Shown one piece after another: positions 16,499-24,640 of a DNA stretch of 64,000 nucleotides. Below the pieces are notes generated by a model that saw only the letters and a list, made by a program, of their open reading frames with translations, ran no database searches and was not told the origin of the DNA. The first letter of the stretch is position 1. The number at the start of each line of letters is the position of its first letter. Source of the stretch: Paludibacter sp. (GTDB lineage Bacteria > Bacteroidota > Bacteroidia > Bacteroidales > Paludibacteraceae). Where the stretch lies: positions 1-64,000 of the forward strand of contig JADGPS010000004.1 in assembly GCA_017882285.1 (NCBI GenBank), written 5' to 3'. The translations under genes and the position numbers were made by a program.

Positions 16499-18349
16499 AT
16501 GATTAATCGTATTAAGACTTTGAAAAAGAATTATCTATTTCTATTCTTAGCAGTTTTGTATGTAAATTTTGTTTTTGCGCAGTCCAATGTGAAAGACAGT
16601 ATTCAACTGAGTGATATCGTTGTAACCGGTTCAAAAATAGAGATCTCCAGAAAAATTATTCCGCTTTCTGTTTCGCAAATTTCAAGACAAGATATAGAAA
16701 ACAGTGGTCAAATGAATATCCTACCGGCATTGAATATGTACACACCCGGTGTTTTTGTTACCGAACGGAATATTCTGGGTTTTGGGGTTTCAAACACCGG
16801 TGCCGGGGCAATCACCATGCGGGGAATCAGCAGTTCGCCCAATACTGATGTGTTGGTTTTAATTGATGGACATCCTCAATATCAGGGCATTTTTGGACAT
16901 CCGTTAGCCGACGCGTATGTGGCTTCGGATGTGGAAAAGGTTGAAATTATTCGCGGTCCGGCTTCCATTCTGTATGGTTCGAATGCCATGGCAGGAGTGA
17001 TTAATATTATTACCAAAAAGCAAAAAGAAGATGGTTTTCAACTCAATCTGGGCGCTTCTTACGGATCTTTCAATACGCAAAAATATTTTGGAACAATAGG
17101 TTATAAAAAAAACAAATTAAGTGCTTATGCATCTGTAAATCATGACCAAACCGATGGAATCAGGGCTAATACCGATTTCAATATCTCGAATGGTTATGCA
17201 AAAGTGGGTTATGAAATCAACAACCATTTTGACGTGATTGCCGATTTCAGTATTGCAAAGTATTATGCGAATGATAACGGACCAAATACATTATTAAAAC
17301 CACTACCTTTTAATATCGATATTACTCGAGGAAAAACATCTTTATCCATCGATAATAAGTTTGAAAAATCGGAAGGTGGATTTAAATTTTATCACAATTT
17401 TGGTACGCATAATACTTTTGATTCAATAAATGGAAAATTTCGTTCTACCGATAATAATACCGGTGCTATGCTTTTTCAAACATTTAAACTTGCAACCGGA
17501 ACGACTATCACTGCCGGTGCTGATTTTAAACAATACGGCGGAATAGCCAATCACGGATTTAAACACGATTCGTTGATTACAGTGAATGAGTTGGCAGCGT
17601 ATGCTTACGTCCAACAGACTTTGTTTGAAAAACTAACTGTCAGTGCGGGTTTAAGGCTTGAAAATAACTCCAAGTTTGGTAATGAACTTATTCCTATCGG
17701 CGGGCTGACTTATAATTTATCCAATGCAACGACATTCAAAGCTTCTGTTTCAAAAGGGTTTCGAAGTCCTACCATTATGGAACTGTACCTTTACGCACCC
17801 AATCCCGCTTTACAACCCGAACGCATGATTAATTATGAAATCAGTTGGTTGCAATCCTTGCTCAATAATCATTTAAATCTTGAATTAACGGCATTTAAAG
17901 TGAAAGGTGATAATCTTATACAAGTTGTTGGTATAGGTTATTCAGCTAAACGGGAAAATGTGGGTTCGTTCGATAACCATGGAATAGAGTTTTCAACCAG
18001 ATACATGTTAAACAGCAATCTGTATTTTAATGCCAATTACAGTTATCTCAATTTGGATAAACCTGTTATTGCCGCTCCCCGTCAGCAAGTGAACGTGGGA
18101 GCAAATTATAGTTATAAAATATGGAGTTTACACATTTCGGCTCAATATATTGAAAACTTGTACACTTCGGTTCAACCTTTAGTAACTCAAAGCTATGCGC
18201 TTCTTAATGTACGTTTATCGGCAAGACCAACCAAATTCCTGGAGTTAGATATTGCCGGAAATAATTTGACAAACGCTCAATATCAGATTAATTACGGCTA
18301 CCCCATGCCGGGAATTAATTTTAATGGTGGAGTGAATGTGAGGTTTTGA
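16499..18349 (+). CDS. TonB-dependent outer-membrane receptor
   Basis: A 616-residue protein. The signal peptide ends near FVFAQS (about residue 28). A TonB-box-like DIVVTG follows at about 40. The plug domain has ITMRGISSSPNTDVLVLIDG and VEKVEIIRGPASILYGSNAMAGVINIITK. A 22-strand-type barrel ends with aromatic-rich strands and a C-terminal Phe (NVRF). There is no CarboxypepD_reg or STN domain, so it is not SusC-like and probably not coupled to an anti-sigma factor. It resembles vitamin B12/siderophore receptors (BtuB, CirA), but the substrate cannot be read from sequence and there is no linked transporter. Confidence 0.9.
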   Translation: MINRIKTLKKNYLFLFLAVLYVNFVFAQSNVKDSIQLSDIVVTGSKIEISRKIIPLSVSQISRQDIENSGQMNILPALNMYTPGVFVTERNILGFGVSNTGAGAITMRGISSSPNTDVLVLIDGHPQYQGIFGHPLADAYVASDVEKVEIIRGPASILYGSNAMAGVINIITKKQKEDGFQLNLGASYGSFNTQKYFGTIGYKKNKLSAYASVNHDQTDGIRANTDFNISNGYAKVGYEINNHFDVIADFSIAKYYANDNGPNTLLKPLPFNIDITRGKTSLSIDNKFEKSEGGFKFYHNFGTHNTFDSINGKFRSTDNNTGAMLFQTFKLATGTTITAGADFKQYGGIANHGFKHDSLITVNELAAYAYVQQTLFEKLTVSAGLRLENNSKFGNELIPIGGLTYNLSNATTFKASVSKGFRSPTIMELYLYAPNPALQPERMINYEISWLQSLLNNHLNLELTAFKVKGDNLIQVVGIGYSAKRENVGSFDNHGIEFSTRYMLNSNLYFNANYSYLNLDKPVIAAPRQQVNVGANYSYKIWSLHISAQYIENLYTSVQPLVTQSYALLNVRLSARPTKFLELDIAGNNLTNAQYQINYGYPMPGINFNGGVNVRF

Positions 18350-18401
18350 AATTAATTTGAACTTTTTTATAACAGTTTGGTTGTAATTATAAAAATATTA
18401 T

Positions 18402-18409
18402 TACTTTTG
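18402..18409 (+). promoter_or_regulatory. -7 box of the phe leader and operon
   Basis: TACTTTTG is preceded 18 bases earlier by TTG (18381-18383). Transcription would start about 20 bases before the leader peptide ATG. Confidence 0.65.
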
Positions 18410-18436
18410 CATCGTCTAAACAAAAAGACACTTGTT

Positions 18437-18490
18437 ATGATCAATCGATTTTTTACATATTTCTTTTTTTACTTTTACTTTAGCCGGTGA
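18437..18490 (+). CDS. Phe/Tyr-rich attenuator leader peptide
   Basis: A 17-codon frame reads MINRFFTYFFFYFYFSR then TGA: seven Phe and three Tyr among 17 residues. It lies between a promoter box and a terminator hairpin ahead of the prephenate dehydratase operon. The stop codon abuts the first arm of the antiterminator, as expected if a ribosome reaching the stop blocks that arm. The codon content matches the end products of the operon. This is the control peptide of a transcription attenuator. Confidence 0.85.
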   Translation: MINRFFTYFFFYFYFSR

Positions 18491-18579
18491 GAGCAGGATA
18501 GCCTTTATGTAAAAAAACAAAACTATATTAATAGAAAATACATGAAAATCCTGCTCAAATACGAGTAGGATTTTTTTTT
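18491..18579 (+). terminator. Phe attenuator: antiterminator and terminator hairpins
   Basis: Three complementary arms are present: GAGCAGGAT (18491-18499), ATCCTGCTC (18548-18556) and GAGTAGGAT (18563-18571), the last running into nine Ts. Arms 1 and 2 pair perfectly over 9 bp (antiterminator). Arms 2 and 3 form the terminator with one G-U pair and U-tract. The two pairings exclude each other. Stalling at Phe/Tyr codons would free arm 1; completing the leader would cover it and permit termination. Confidence 0.85.
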
Positions 18580-18587
18580 AGAAAATC

Positions 18588-18633
18588 GGGCAAATCGGAA
18601 TTATTCACTGAGGTCATGACCTCTGGTTTGCCC
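18588..18633 (+). promoter_or_regulatory. Second structured element in the pheA leader
   Basis: GGGCAAATC (18588-18596) pairs with GGTTTGCCC (18625-18633), and GAGGTCATGACCTC (18610-18623) is a perfect palindrome inside. It has no U-tract and ends 17 bases before the pheA ATG, so it may affect translation or bind a regulator. Function unknown. Confidence 0.45.
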
Positions 18634-18650
18634 ATACCAAAACAAAAAAT

Positions 18651-19496
18651 ATGAAACGAGTAGCTATTCAGGGAGGTTTAGGAGCTTATCACGGCATTGC
18701 AGCTGAGAATTTTTTTGTGGATGAAGAAGTTGAAATCATACCTTGTGTCAATTTTAAAGATATTTTTACCGCTATAAAAAAAGACTCAAACGTGGTTGGA
18801 ATCATGGCGATAGAAAATACCATTGCAGGAAGCTTATTACCTAACTACGAACTGCTGAAAGAACATAAGCTTCCTATAGCAGGTGAGTTCAAATTAAGGG
18901 TTTCGCATTGCCTGGCTGCATTGCCTGGTCAAACCATTCATGATATTAAAGAAGTACAGTCGCACCCGATAGCTTTGATGCAATGTGCCGATTTTTTAGG
19001 AACTTTACCGGGAATTAAAGTGGTTGAACACGAAGATACTGCCCTTGCTGCCCGTGATATTTCGAAATATAATTTATTGGGAAATGCCGCTATTTGTAGT
19101 GAACGTGCAGCCGAAATCTACGGATTAACCGTTTTGGCACATGGAATTGAGACCAATAAACGCAATTTTACCCGCTTTCTGATTTTTGGGAATTCGTGGA
19201 TGGTGGACGAAATTCAGAAAGACGATTCCATTAATAAGGCGTCTGTCGTTTTCACTTTGCCTCATGCCGAAGGAAGTTTGTCGAAAGTATTGTCGGTTTT
19301 CTCATTTTACGGTATCAACCTGACCAAAATTCAATCCTTGCCGATCATAGGCCGCGAATGGGAATATCAGTTTTATGTGGATTTTACATTTGATGATCTG
19401 GAACGCTACAAACAATCGGTTGCGGCTATAAAACCACTGATAAGTGAACTGAAAACACTGGGTGAATATCCGGAAGGAATAACACCGAATGAATAA
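18651..19496 (+). CDS. pheA: Prephenate dehydratase
   Basis: Converts prephenate to phenylpyruvate in phenylalanine synthesis. The 281-residue protein has the periplasmic-binding-like catalytic domain (1-180), with GIMAIENTIAGSL and the active-site motif NFTRFLIFG. The C-terminal ACT domain starts at about 195 (GSLSKVLSVFSFYGINLTKI). The usual allosteric ESRP motif reads QSLP, so feedback by Phe may be changed. There is no chorismate mutase domain; that activity is fused to the DAHP synthase two genes on. First gene of an attenuated aromatic operon. Confidence 0.95.
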   Translation: MKRVAIQGGLGAYHGIAAENFFVDEEVEIIPCVNFKDIFTAIKKDSNVVGIMAIENTIAGSLLPNYELLKEHKLPIAGEFKLRVSHCLAALPGQTIHDIKEVQSHPIALMQCADFLGTLPGIKVVEHEDTALAARDISKYNLLGNAAICSERAAEIYGLTVLAHGIETNKRNFTRFLIFGNSWMVDEIQKDDSINKASVVFTLPHAEGSLSKVLSVFSFYGINLTKIQSLPIIGREWEYQFYVDFTFDDLERYKQSVAAIKPLISELKTLGEYPEGITPNE

Positions 19497-19535
19497 TTCA
19501 CAATGTGAATTTTAAACTATTAACTAACGACTAAA

Positions 19536-20702
19536 ATGAAACCTATTATACCTGCCGAACGTTTAAGTTCAATAAGTGAATATTATTTTTCCACCAAGTT
19601 GAAAGAAGTTGCGGAGATGAATGCCAAAGGCCTGAACGTGATTAGCTTAGGAGTTGGAAGTCCCGATTTACCACCTTCGAAAGAAACGATTGAAGCACTT
19701 TGCAAATCGGCTGCGGAGCCTAATGCGCACAGCTATCAACCCTACGTTGGAATTCCCGAACTGCGGAAAGCCTTTGCCGATTGGTATAAAAAATGGTTTG
19801 CGGTAGACTTGAATCCTGCAAACGAAATACAACCGCTTATTGGTTCAAAAGAAGGAATTTTGCATATTTCGCTTGCATTTTTGAATCCGGGCGATGGTGT
19901 GTTGGTTCCCAATCCCGGTTACCCAACTTATTCTTCGGTGAGCAATCTGGTTCAGGCAAAAGTTATAAGTTACGATTTGGACGAAAACAATAACTGGCAA
20001 CCTGATTTCGATGCGCTTGAACAAATTGACCTGAGTAATGTTAAACTTATGTGGGTCAATTATCCGAATATGCCTACCGGTGCAAGTGCTACTCCTGAAT
20101 TGTTTCAAAAATTGGTTGCTTTTGGCAAAAAACACGGCATTGTTATTTGCAACGATAATCCCTACAGTTTTATTCTGAACGAAAACCGATTAAGCATACT
20201 TCAAGTAGAAGGTGCCAAAGATTGTTGTATTGAGTTGAATTCGATGAGTAAATCGCACAATATGCCGGGTTGGCGTATGGGAATGTTGGCTTCTAACGCC
20301 GAATTTGTGCAATGGGTACTGAAAGTGAAAAGCAACATCGACAGCGGTCAATTTAAACCCATGCAGGTAGCTGCCATTGCAGCGTTGAATAATCCGGACG
20401 AATGGCACCGCGAAATGAATATCGAATTATATAAAAACCGTCGTCAATTAGCAGAAAAAATACTCAAAACATTAGATTGTACATTTGATAAAAGTCAGGT
20501 TGGAATGTTCCTTTGGGGGAAAATTCCTGATAAATATAAAGATAGTGGTGAATTGGCTGACAAAGTGCTGTACAACGCGAAAGTATTTATTACACCCGGA
20601 TTTATTTTCGGGGATAAAGGGAATCGGTATATACGACTTTCGCTCTGTGCCAACGAGAAAATGTTGGGAGAAGCACTTGAGAGAATTAAGTTGATAAGTT
20701 GA
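19536..20702 (+). CDS. PLP-dependent aminotransferase, class I/II (aromatic operon)
   Basis: A 388-residue fold-type I aminotransferase. The PLP lysine lies in NSMSKSHNMPGWRMG; VNYPNMPTGA and CNDNPYSFI give the conserved cofactor-binding Asn and Asp/Tyr positions; the C-terminal substrate Arg lies in RYIRLSL. It sits between pheA and DAHP synthase-chorismate mutase with 39- and 78-base gaps, so it probably transaminates phenylpyruvate and/or 4-hydroxyphenylpyruvate (or prephenate). Sequence alone does not separate these from aspartate or LL-diaminopimelate aminotransferases. Confidence 0.88.
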   Translation: MKPIIPAERLSSISEYYFSTKLKEVAEMNAKGLNVISLGVGSPDLPPSKETIEALCKSAAEPNAHSYQPYVGIPELRKAFADWYKKWFAVDLNPANEIQPLIGSKEGILHISLAFLNPGDGVLVPNPGYPTYSSVSNLVQAKVISYDLDENNNWQPDFDALEQIDLSNVKLMWVNYPNMPTGASATPELFQKLVAFGKKHGIVICNDNPYSFILNENRLSILQVEGAKDCCIELNSMSKSHNMPGWRMGMLASNAEFVQWVLKVKSNIDSGQFKPMQVAAIAALNNPDEWHREMNIELYKNRRQLAEKILKTLDCTFDKSQVGMFLWGKIPDKYKDSGELADKVLYNAKVFITPGFIFGDKGNRYIRLSLCANEKMLGEALERIKLIS

Positions 20703-20745
20703 ATGGTTAATTAGTTAATTGCTTAATTAGTTGGTGAAATTTAAA
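20698..20745. repeat. TTAATTAGTTAATT simple repeat tract
   Basis: Overlaps the aminotransferase stop and fills most of the gap to the next gene with imperfect 8-9-base copies of TTGAATGG/TTAATTAG words. Similar to the tract at 15353. Confidence 0.55.
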
Positions 20746-20780
20746 AATTGTAAATAAATAAATAAATCGTAAATTAAGAT

Positions 20781-21839
20781 ATGGAACTAGAATCAATTTT
20801 ATTACCCGGAGTCGACGGAAAGCGTCCGCTCGTAATTGCCGGGCCGTGTAGTGCGGAGACTGAAGAACAGGTTATGGAAACGGCACGTAGATTGGCTGCG
20901 CGTGGTATAAAGATTTTCCGTGCAGGAATCTGGAAACCACGAACTAAACCCGGAGGTTTCGAAGGAATTGGAGTGAAAGGACTTCCCTGGCTTAAACGTG
21001 TTCATAAGGAATTAGGTATGTATACGGCAGTGGAAGTAGCCACGCCCTATCACGTTCGTGAGGCGTTGGCACACGATGTAGATATTCTTTGGATTGGAGC
21101 ACGCACTTCAGCCAATCCGTTTGCCGTTCAGGAAATTGCAGACGCATTGGAAGGTGTTGATATTCCTGTTTTTATAAAAAATCCGGTTAATCCCGATTTG
21201 GATTTGTGGATTGGAGCCATCGAGCGAATTCACAATGCAGGTATTCGTCGTATTGCCGCTATACATCGCGGTTTCAGTACATACGATAAAAAGATCTATC
21301 GCAATTTACCGCAATGGCATATTCCTATCGAACTTCACCGTCAGATACCTAATTTGCCGATAATTTGTGATCCAAGTCACATTGGCGGGAAACGGGAATT
21401 GATAGCACCGCTTTGTCAGCAAGCAATGGACCTGAATTTCGATGGTTTGATTATTGAATCGCATTGTAATCCGGACAAAGCATGGAGTGATGCTTTTCAA
21501 CAAGTTACGCCCGAAGTACTTGATTTAATACTCAACTCTCTCGTCATAAGGGATATGACTCAATCGACAGAGAATTTAACTGATTTACGCCATCAGATTG
21601 ATGAACTTGATAACAGTTTGCTCGAATTGCTTGCCCGTCGTATGCGTGTATCCGAAGAAATCGGAACTTACAAAAAAGAACACAATATGTCTATTTTACA
21701 GGAACAACGATACGATGAAATCTTGAGAAACCGAATAGGTCAGGCTGAACAAATGGGAATGGATGGAGAATTTATGAAAACAGTGTTAGTTGCCATTCAC
21801 GAAGAATCAATACGTCATCAACAGGAAATAATGAAATGA
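20781..21839 (+). CDS. Bifunctional DAHP synthase / chorismate mutase
   Basis: A 352-residue fusion. Residues 1-260 are a KDPG/KDO8P-like (AroA-beta) DAHP synthase, with VIAGPCSAETEEQ, RAGIWKPRTKPGGFEG, IGARTSANP, FIKNPVNPDLDLW, ICDPSHIGG and IIESHCNPDKAWSDA. Residues 262-350 are an AroQ-type chorismate mutase helix bundle (LRHQIDELDNSLLELLARRMRVSEEIGTYKKEHN). It therefore supplies both the first reaction of the shikimate pathway and prephenate for PheA. The fusion is characteristic of Bacteroidetes. A tyrA gene, often next in this operon, is absent; a terminator follows instead. Confidence 0.95.
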   Translation: MELESILLPGVDGKRPLVIAGPCSAETEEQVMETARRLAARGIKIFRAGIWKPRTKPGGFEGIGVKGLPWLKRVHKELGMYTAVEVATPYHVREALAHDVDILWIGARTSANPFAVQEIADALEGVDIPVFIKNPVNPDLDLWIGAIERIHNAGIRRIAAIHRGFSTYDKKIYRNLPQWHIPIELHRQIPNLPIICDPSHIGGKRELIAPLCQQAMDLNFDGLIIESHCNPDKAWSDAFQQVTPEVLDLILNSLVIRDMTQSTENLTDLRHQIDELDNSLLELLARRMRVSEEIGTYKKEHNMSILQEQRYDEILRNRIGQAEQMGMDGEFMKTVLVAIHEESIRHQQEIMK

Positions 21840-21863
21840 CCCCCAACCCCTCCCGTACACGGG
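21840..21863. repeat. CCCCAACCCC-type repeat fragment
   Basis: A GC-rich CCCCCAACCCCTCCCGTACA-like sequence directly follows the stop codon and ends in a small CCCGT/ACGGG hairpin. It belongs to the repeat type seen at 46219 and 56206. Confidence 0.5.
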
Positions 21864-21890
21864 ATAAATTGCTGGGAATTTAAGAATAAG

Positions 21891-21928
21891 AAACTCCCAT
21901 AAATCTACTTGATTTACGGGAGTTTTTT
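21891..21928 (+). terminator. Terminator between the aromatic operon and rprY
   Basis: AAACTCCC-TAAATC pairs with GATTTA-GGGAGTTT around a 5-base loop, with Ts following; near-symmetric, so it can serve both convergent units. Confidence 0.8.
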
Positions 21929-21951
21929 ATAAGAAGTTTAAATCAAATTTC

Positions 21952-22659
21952 TTAGTCTTCTTTTACCTGTGGAGTAATCAATTTATACCCTTTACCATGG
22001 ATATTGATAATGGCTACATTTTGATCATCTTTCAATAGTTTGCGCAATTTGGTGATATACACGTCCATGCTGCGGGCATTGAAGTAGTTATCATCCACCC
22101 AAATTGTTTTCAAGGCAAAATTACGTTCCAAAATGTTATTAGCATTTGCAGCCAATAAATTCAGCAATTCAGATTCTTTTGTGGTAAGTTTTTTAGATTC
22201 ACCTTCAAAAATAAGCAGTTGTTTTTGAGCATCAAAAGTGAAACCACCGATTTGATAAATTACCACGTCTTTAGCACGTTTTCCTTTTACGCGACGCAAA
22301 ATTGATTCAATGCGGTACAACAATTCTTCCATGCTGAATGGTTTGGACAAATAATCGTCGGCACCCAATTTGAATCCCTGCAAAATGTCTTCTTTCATTG
22401 ATTTTGCGGTAAGGAAAACAATAGGCACTTCGGAATTCATAGACCGTATGTCGGCTGCCAAAGCAAATCCGTCTTTTTTAGGCATCATCACGTCCAATAC
22501 GCACAAATCGTATTTGTTGCGTGAAAAAGCTTTGTAACCGGCTTCGCCATCGGGTTGCAAGTCTGCATCATACCCTTTGGTTTGCAAATACTCTCTGAGA
22601 AGCATGCCAAGATTTTCGTCATCTTCGCACAGCAAAATTTTTACTTTTTCGTCTGTCAT
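21952..22659 (-). CDS. rprY: RprY-like OmpR-family response regulator
   Basis: A 235-residue regulator. The receiver (1-120) has CEDDE, phospho-Asp in LCVLDVMMPKKDGF and Lys in YLSKPFSMEELLYRIE. The winged helix (135-230) has LTTKESELLNLLAANANNILER and MDVYITKLRKLLKDD. It closely resembles Bacteroides RprY, partner of RprX, which has been linked to stress and envelope-related control. The kinase gene ends 5 bases upstream of this start, so the two form one operon with rprX first. Confidence 0.82.
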   Translation of the reverse strand: MTDEKVKILLCEDDENLGMLLREYLQTKGYDADLQPDGEAGYKAFSRNKYDLCVLDVMMPKKDGFALAADIRSMNSEVPIVFLTAKSMKEDILQGFKLGADDYLSKPFSMEELLYRIESILRRVKGKRAKDVVIYQIGGFTFDAQKQLLIFEGESKKLTTKESELLNLLAANANNILERNFALKTIWVDDNYFNARSMDVYITKLRKLLKDDQNVAIINIHGKGYKLITPQVKED

Positions 22660-22664
22660 AATCG

Positions 22665-24194
22665 TTAATTTTTTAAAGTTGGTATTGTAATAGTGAATTT
22701 GGTCCCAATTTTTAGTTCGCTTTCTACTTTAATGGTTCCTTTATGTTCGGTGATAATTTTTTTTACGTAAGCTAAGCCCAATCCAAAACCTTTTACATTG
22801 TGAAGGTTGCCGGTAGAAACCCGATAAAATTTATCGAAAATACGTTTCAAATCATCTTTGTTGATCCCTATGCCATTGTCTTCAATGCTGATAAGCAAAT
22901 TATTTTTTTCATTCCATGTTTCAATCGTAAGCAATAATGGTTTGTCACTGTATTTAAGTGCATTATCCATTAAATTAAAAATCACGTTGGTAAAATGAAC
23001 TTCATCAATCAAAGCAACATCATAAATTGCTTTAAGATTGGAAGTAATTTTTCCTCCTTTGCTGGTTACTTTAAGTGAGAAATTTGCGATTATATCTGAA
23101 ATCAACGAATTAATTCTCATTTCATTCAGCTTTAAAATAGAATTATCTTTCTCAAAAATAGCCATTTGCAAAACTTTTTCAACCTGAAAACTCAACCGTT
23201 TTGTTTCGTCATGAATTACATTTGAAATATGTTTTAATGTTTCGGGAGTTTTGCCTACACCCTGATCTTGTAACATTTGCGAAGCTAACGAAATTGAAGA
23301 AATAGGTGTTTTAAACTCATGAGTCATATTGTTAACAAAGTCATTTTTCATGGTATTAAGTTGTTTCTGCCTAAAAATAATGATTAAGGCTACAATAAAA
23401 ACTCCTAGAATAAGTGCAACCAGACCTATAGAAGGCAAAAGCAAATTCATCGAATTTAAAATATAATTTTGCTTTGTTGGGAAAATTACCTGCAAATATG
23501 CCATTTTGTTCGATTCTTCTAACGGGAAAAACCGTTGTATATAGATATTGTTTGTCGTATTTAAGTTGTTGTCATGTAAATCTTTATGACACTGAAATAT
23601 AACCCTTCCTTGCTTGTCCACTATAGAATAAGTAAAGGGTAAATTTACGCCATTATTGACTAAAACTTTGTCAAGAATTCCGTTCAATTCTTCAAAGTTA
23701 ATACGTTCACTAATGTCTTTTTCATCGATTTCTTTCATCCATCTGAAAACAGCCTGATCAAGAATGGTTTTAGAACGGGAAAAGTTTTGTTTAAACTTTT
23801 CTTGAAGATATCGTGATGTTTCTTCAATTGTAGCCTTACCATGACGTGTTGACAATCTGATAGTTGGTCGGTTTTTTTGTTCTGAAGTTAATTTCAGATT
23901 TTCTGCCATACTATCTATATTGTTTTTCATCCGGATATTTTGAGCTTCTAAACTCAAAACTTTATTCTTATTACCGTTATAATCAATTCCTTCGAGGGTT
24001 TGGCCCAAATATTCAAGGGCTTCATTTTCTTCCACAAGGCTTACAGTCTGAAATAAACTTCGCTGCACATTTTCATTGAATTGATTTTCAATCATTTCGG
24101 CATTTATGCGGACATAACGAGCTTGTAAAGCAATCAGCCCTACAAAAGTTAAAAGCATGAATATTATCAATAACCAAATAGTTGTTCTTTTCAT
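22665..24194 (-). CDS. rprX: RprX-like sensor histidine kinase
   Basis: A 509-residue inner-membrane kinase. The first transmembrane helix (5-25) is followed by a periplasmic region of about 240 residues and a second helix (IGLVALILGVFIVALIIIF). Next come HisKA with His in NDFVNNMTHEFKTPISSISLAS, and HATPase_c with N box MDNALKYSD and SIEDNGIGINKDDLKRIFDKFYR. The frame reaches 24233, but MKRTTIWLLIIF at 24194 begins the conserved part and suits the promoter at 24266-24273. Confidence 0.82.
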   Translation of the reverse strand: MKRTTIWLLIIFMLLTFVGLIALQARYVRINAEMIENQFNENVQRSLFQTVSLVEENEALEYLGQTLEGIDYNGNKNKVLSLEAQNIRMKNNIDSMAENLKLTSEQKNRPTIRLSTRHGKATIEETSRYLQEKFKQNFSRSKTILDQAVFRWMKEIDEKDISERINFEELNGILDKVLVNNGVNLPFTYSIVDKQGRVIFQCHKDLHDNNLNTTNNIYIQRFFPLEESNKMAYLQVIFPTKQNYILNSMNLLLPSIGLVALILGVFIVALIIIFRQKQLNTMKNDFVNNMTHEFKTPISSISLASQMLQDQGVGKTPETLKHISNVIHDETKRLSFQVEKVLQMAIFEKDNSILKLNEMRINSLISDIIANFSLKVTSKGGKITSNLKAIYDVALIDEVHFTNVIFNLMDNALKYSDKPLLLTIETWNEKNNLLISIEDNGIGINKDDLKRIFDKFYRVSTGNLHNVKGFGLGLAYVKKIITEHKGTIKVESELKIGTKFTITIPTLKN

Positions 24195-24265
24195 AATCAC
24201 GACAAACTTACAACAAAAAAACGAATCATGCATTATTATTTCATTAATAATTATAGATTATTTAG

Positions 24266-24273
24266 CAAATATA
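24266..24273 (-). promoter_or_regulatory. -7 box of the rprXY promoter
   Basis: Minus-strand TATATTTG lies about 70 bases before the rprX start. Confidence 0.55.
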
Positions 24274-24565
24274 AACTATATTGTGAATTAATTTCATTAA
24301 TATTTAGTTTAATATAGAAGAATAATTAACAACAGAGTCTTAAAAAGGTTAATTTATTCATTGAAAAAAGTTATAAATTCAGAATATTACGTTAAATTGG
24401 TTGTTTATGCGGAAAAATTAAAGTTTTAGTGTTAATATAAAAAACAGATACCTGAAAAGGAATTTGATTCGTTAGAATGACCATGCAATTTTTCAAAATG
24501 AGTTTGATAAATTATAAGAAAAACCTGAAACTACATTTTAGATTGTATAATGATGCAAAAAAGCC

Positions 24566-24573
24566 TATATTTG
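24566..24573 (+). promoter_or_regulatory. -7 box of the S9 peptidase promoter
   Basis: TATATTTG has TTG (24543-24545) 20 bases upstream and lies 67 bases before the ATG. The rest of the 400-bp divergent gap (24274-24540) shows only AT-rich sequence. Confidence 0.6.
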
Positions 24574-24640
24574 CATTTAAAATAATCGATAGAAAAAAGG
24601 GACAACTTCGATTCAACGCATACACAATCAACTTAAAAAA

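Noticed and set aside
18610-18623. Palindrome as a second terminator of the phe leader
   Set aside because: No U-tract follows and the stem is only 5 bp with a CATG loop.
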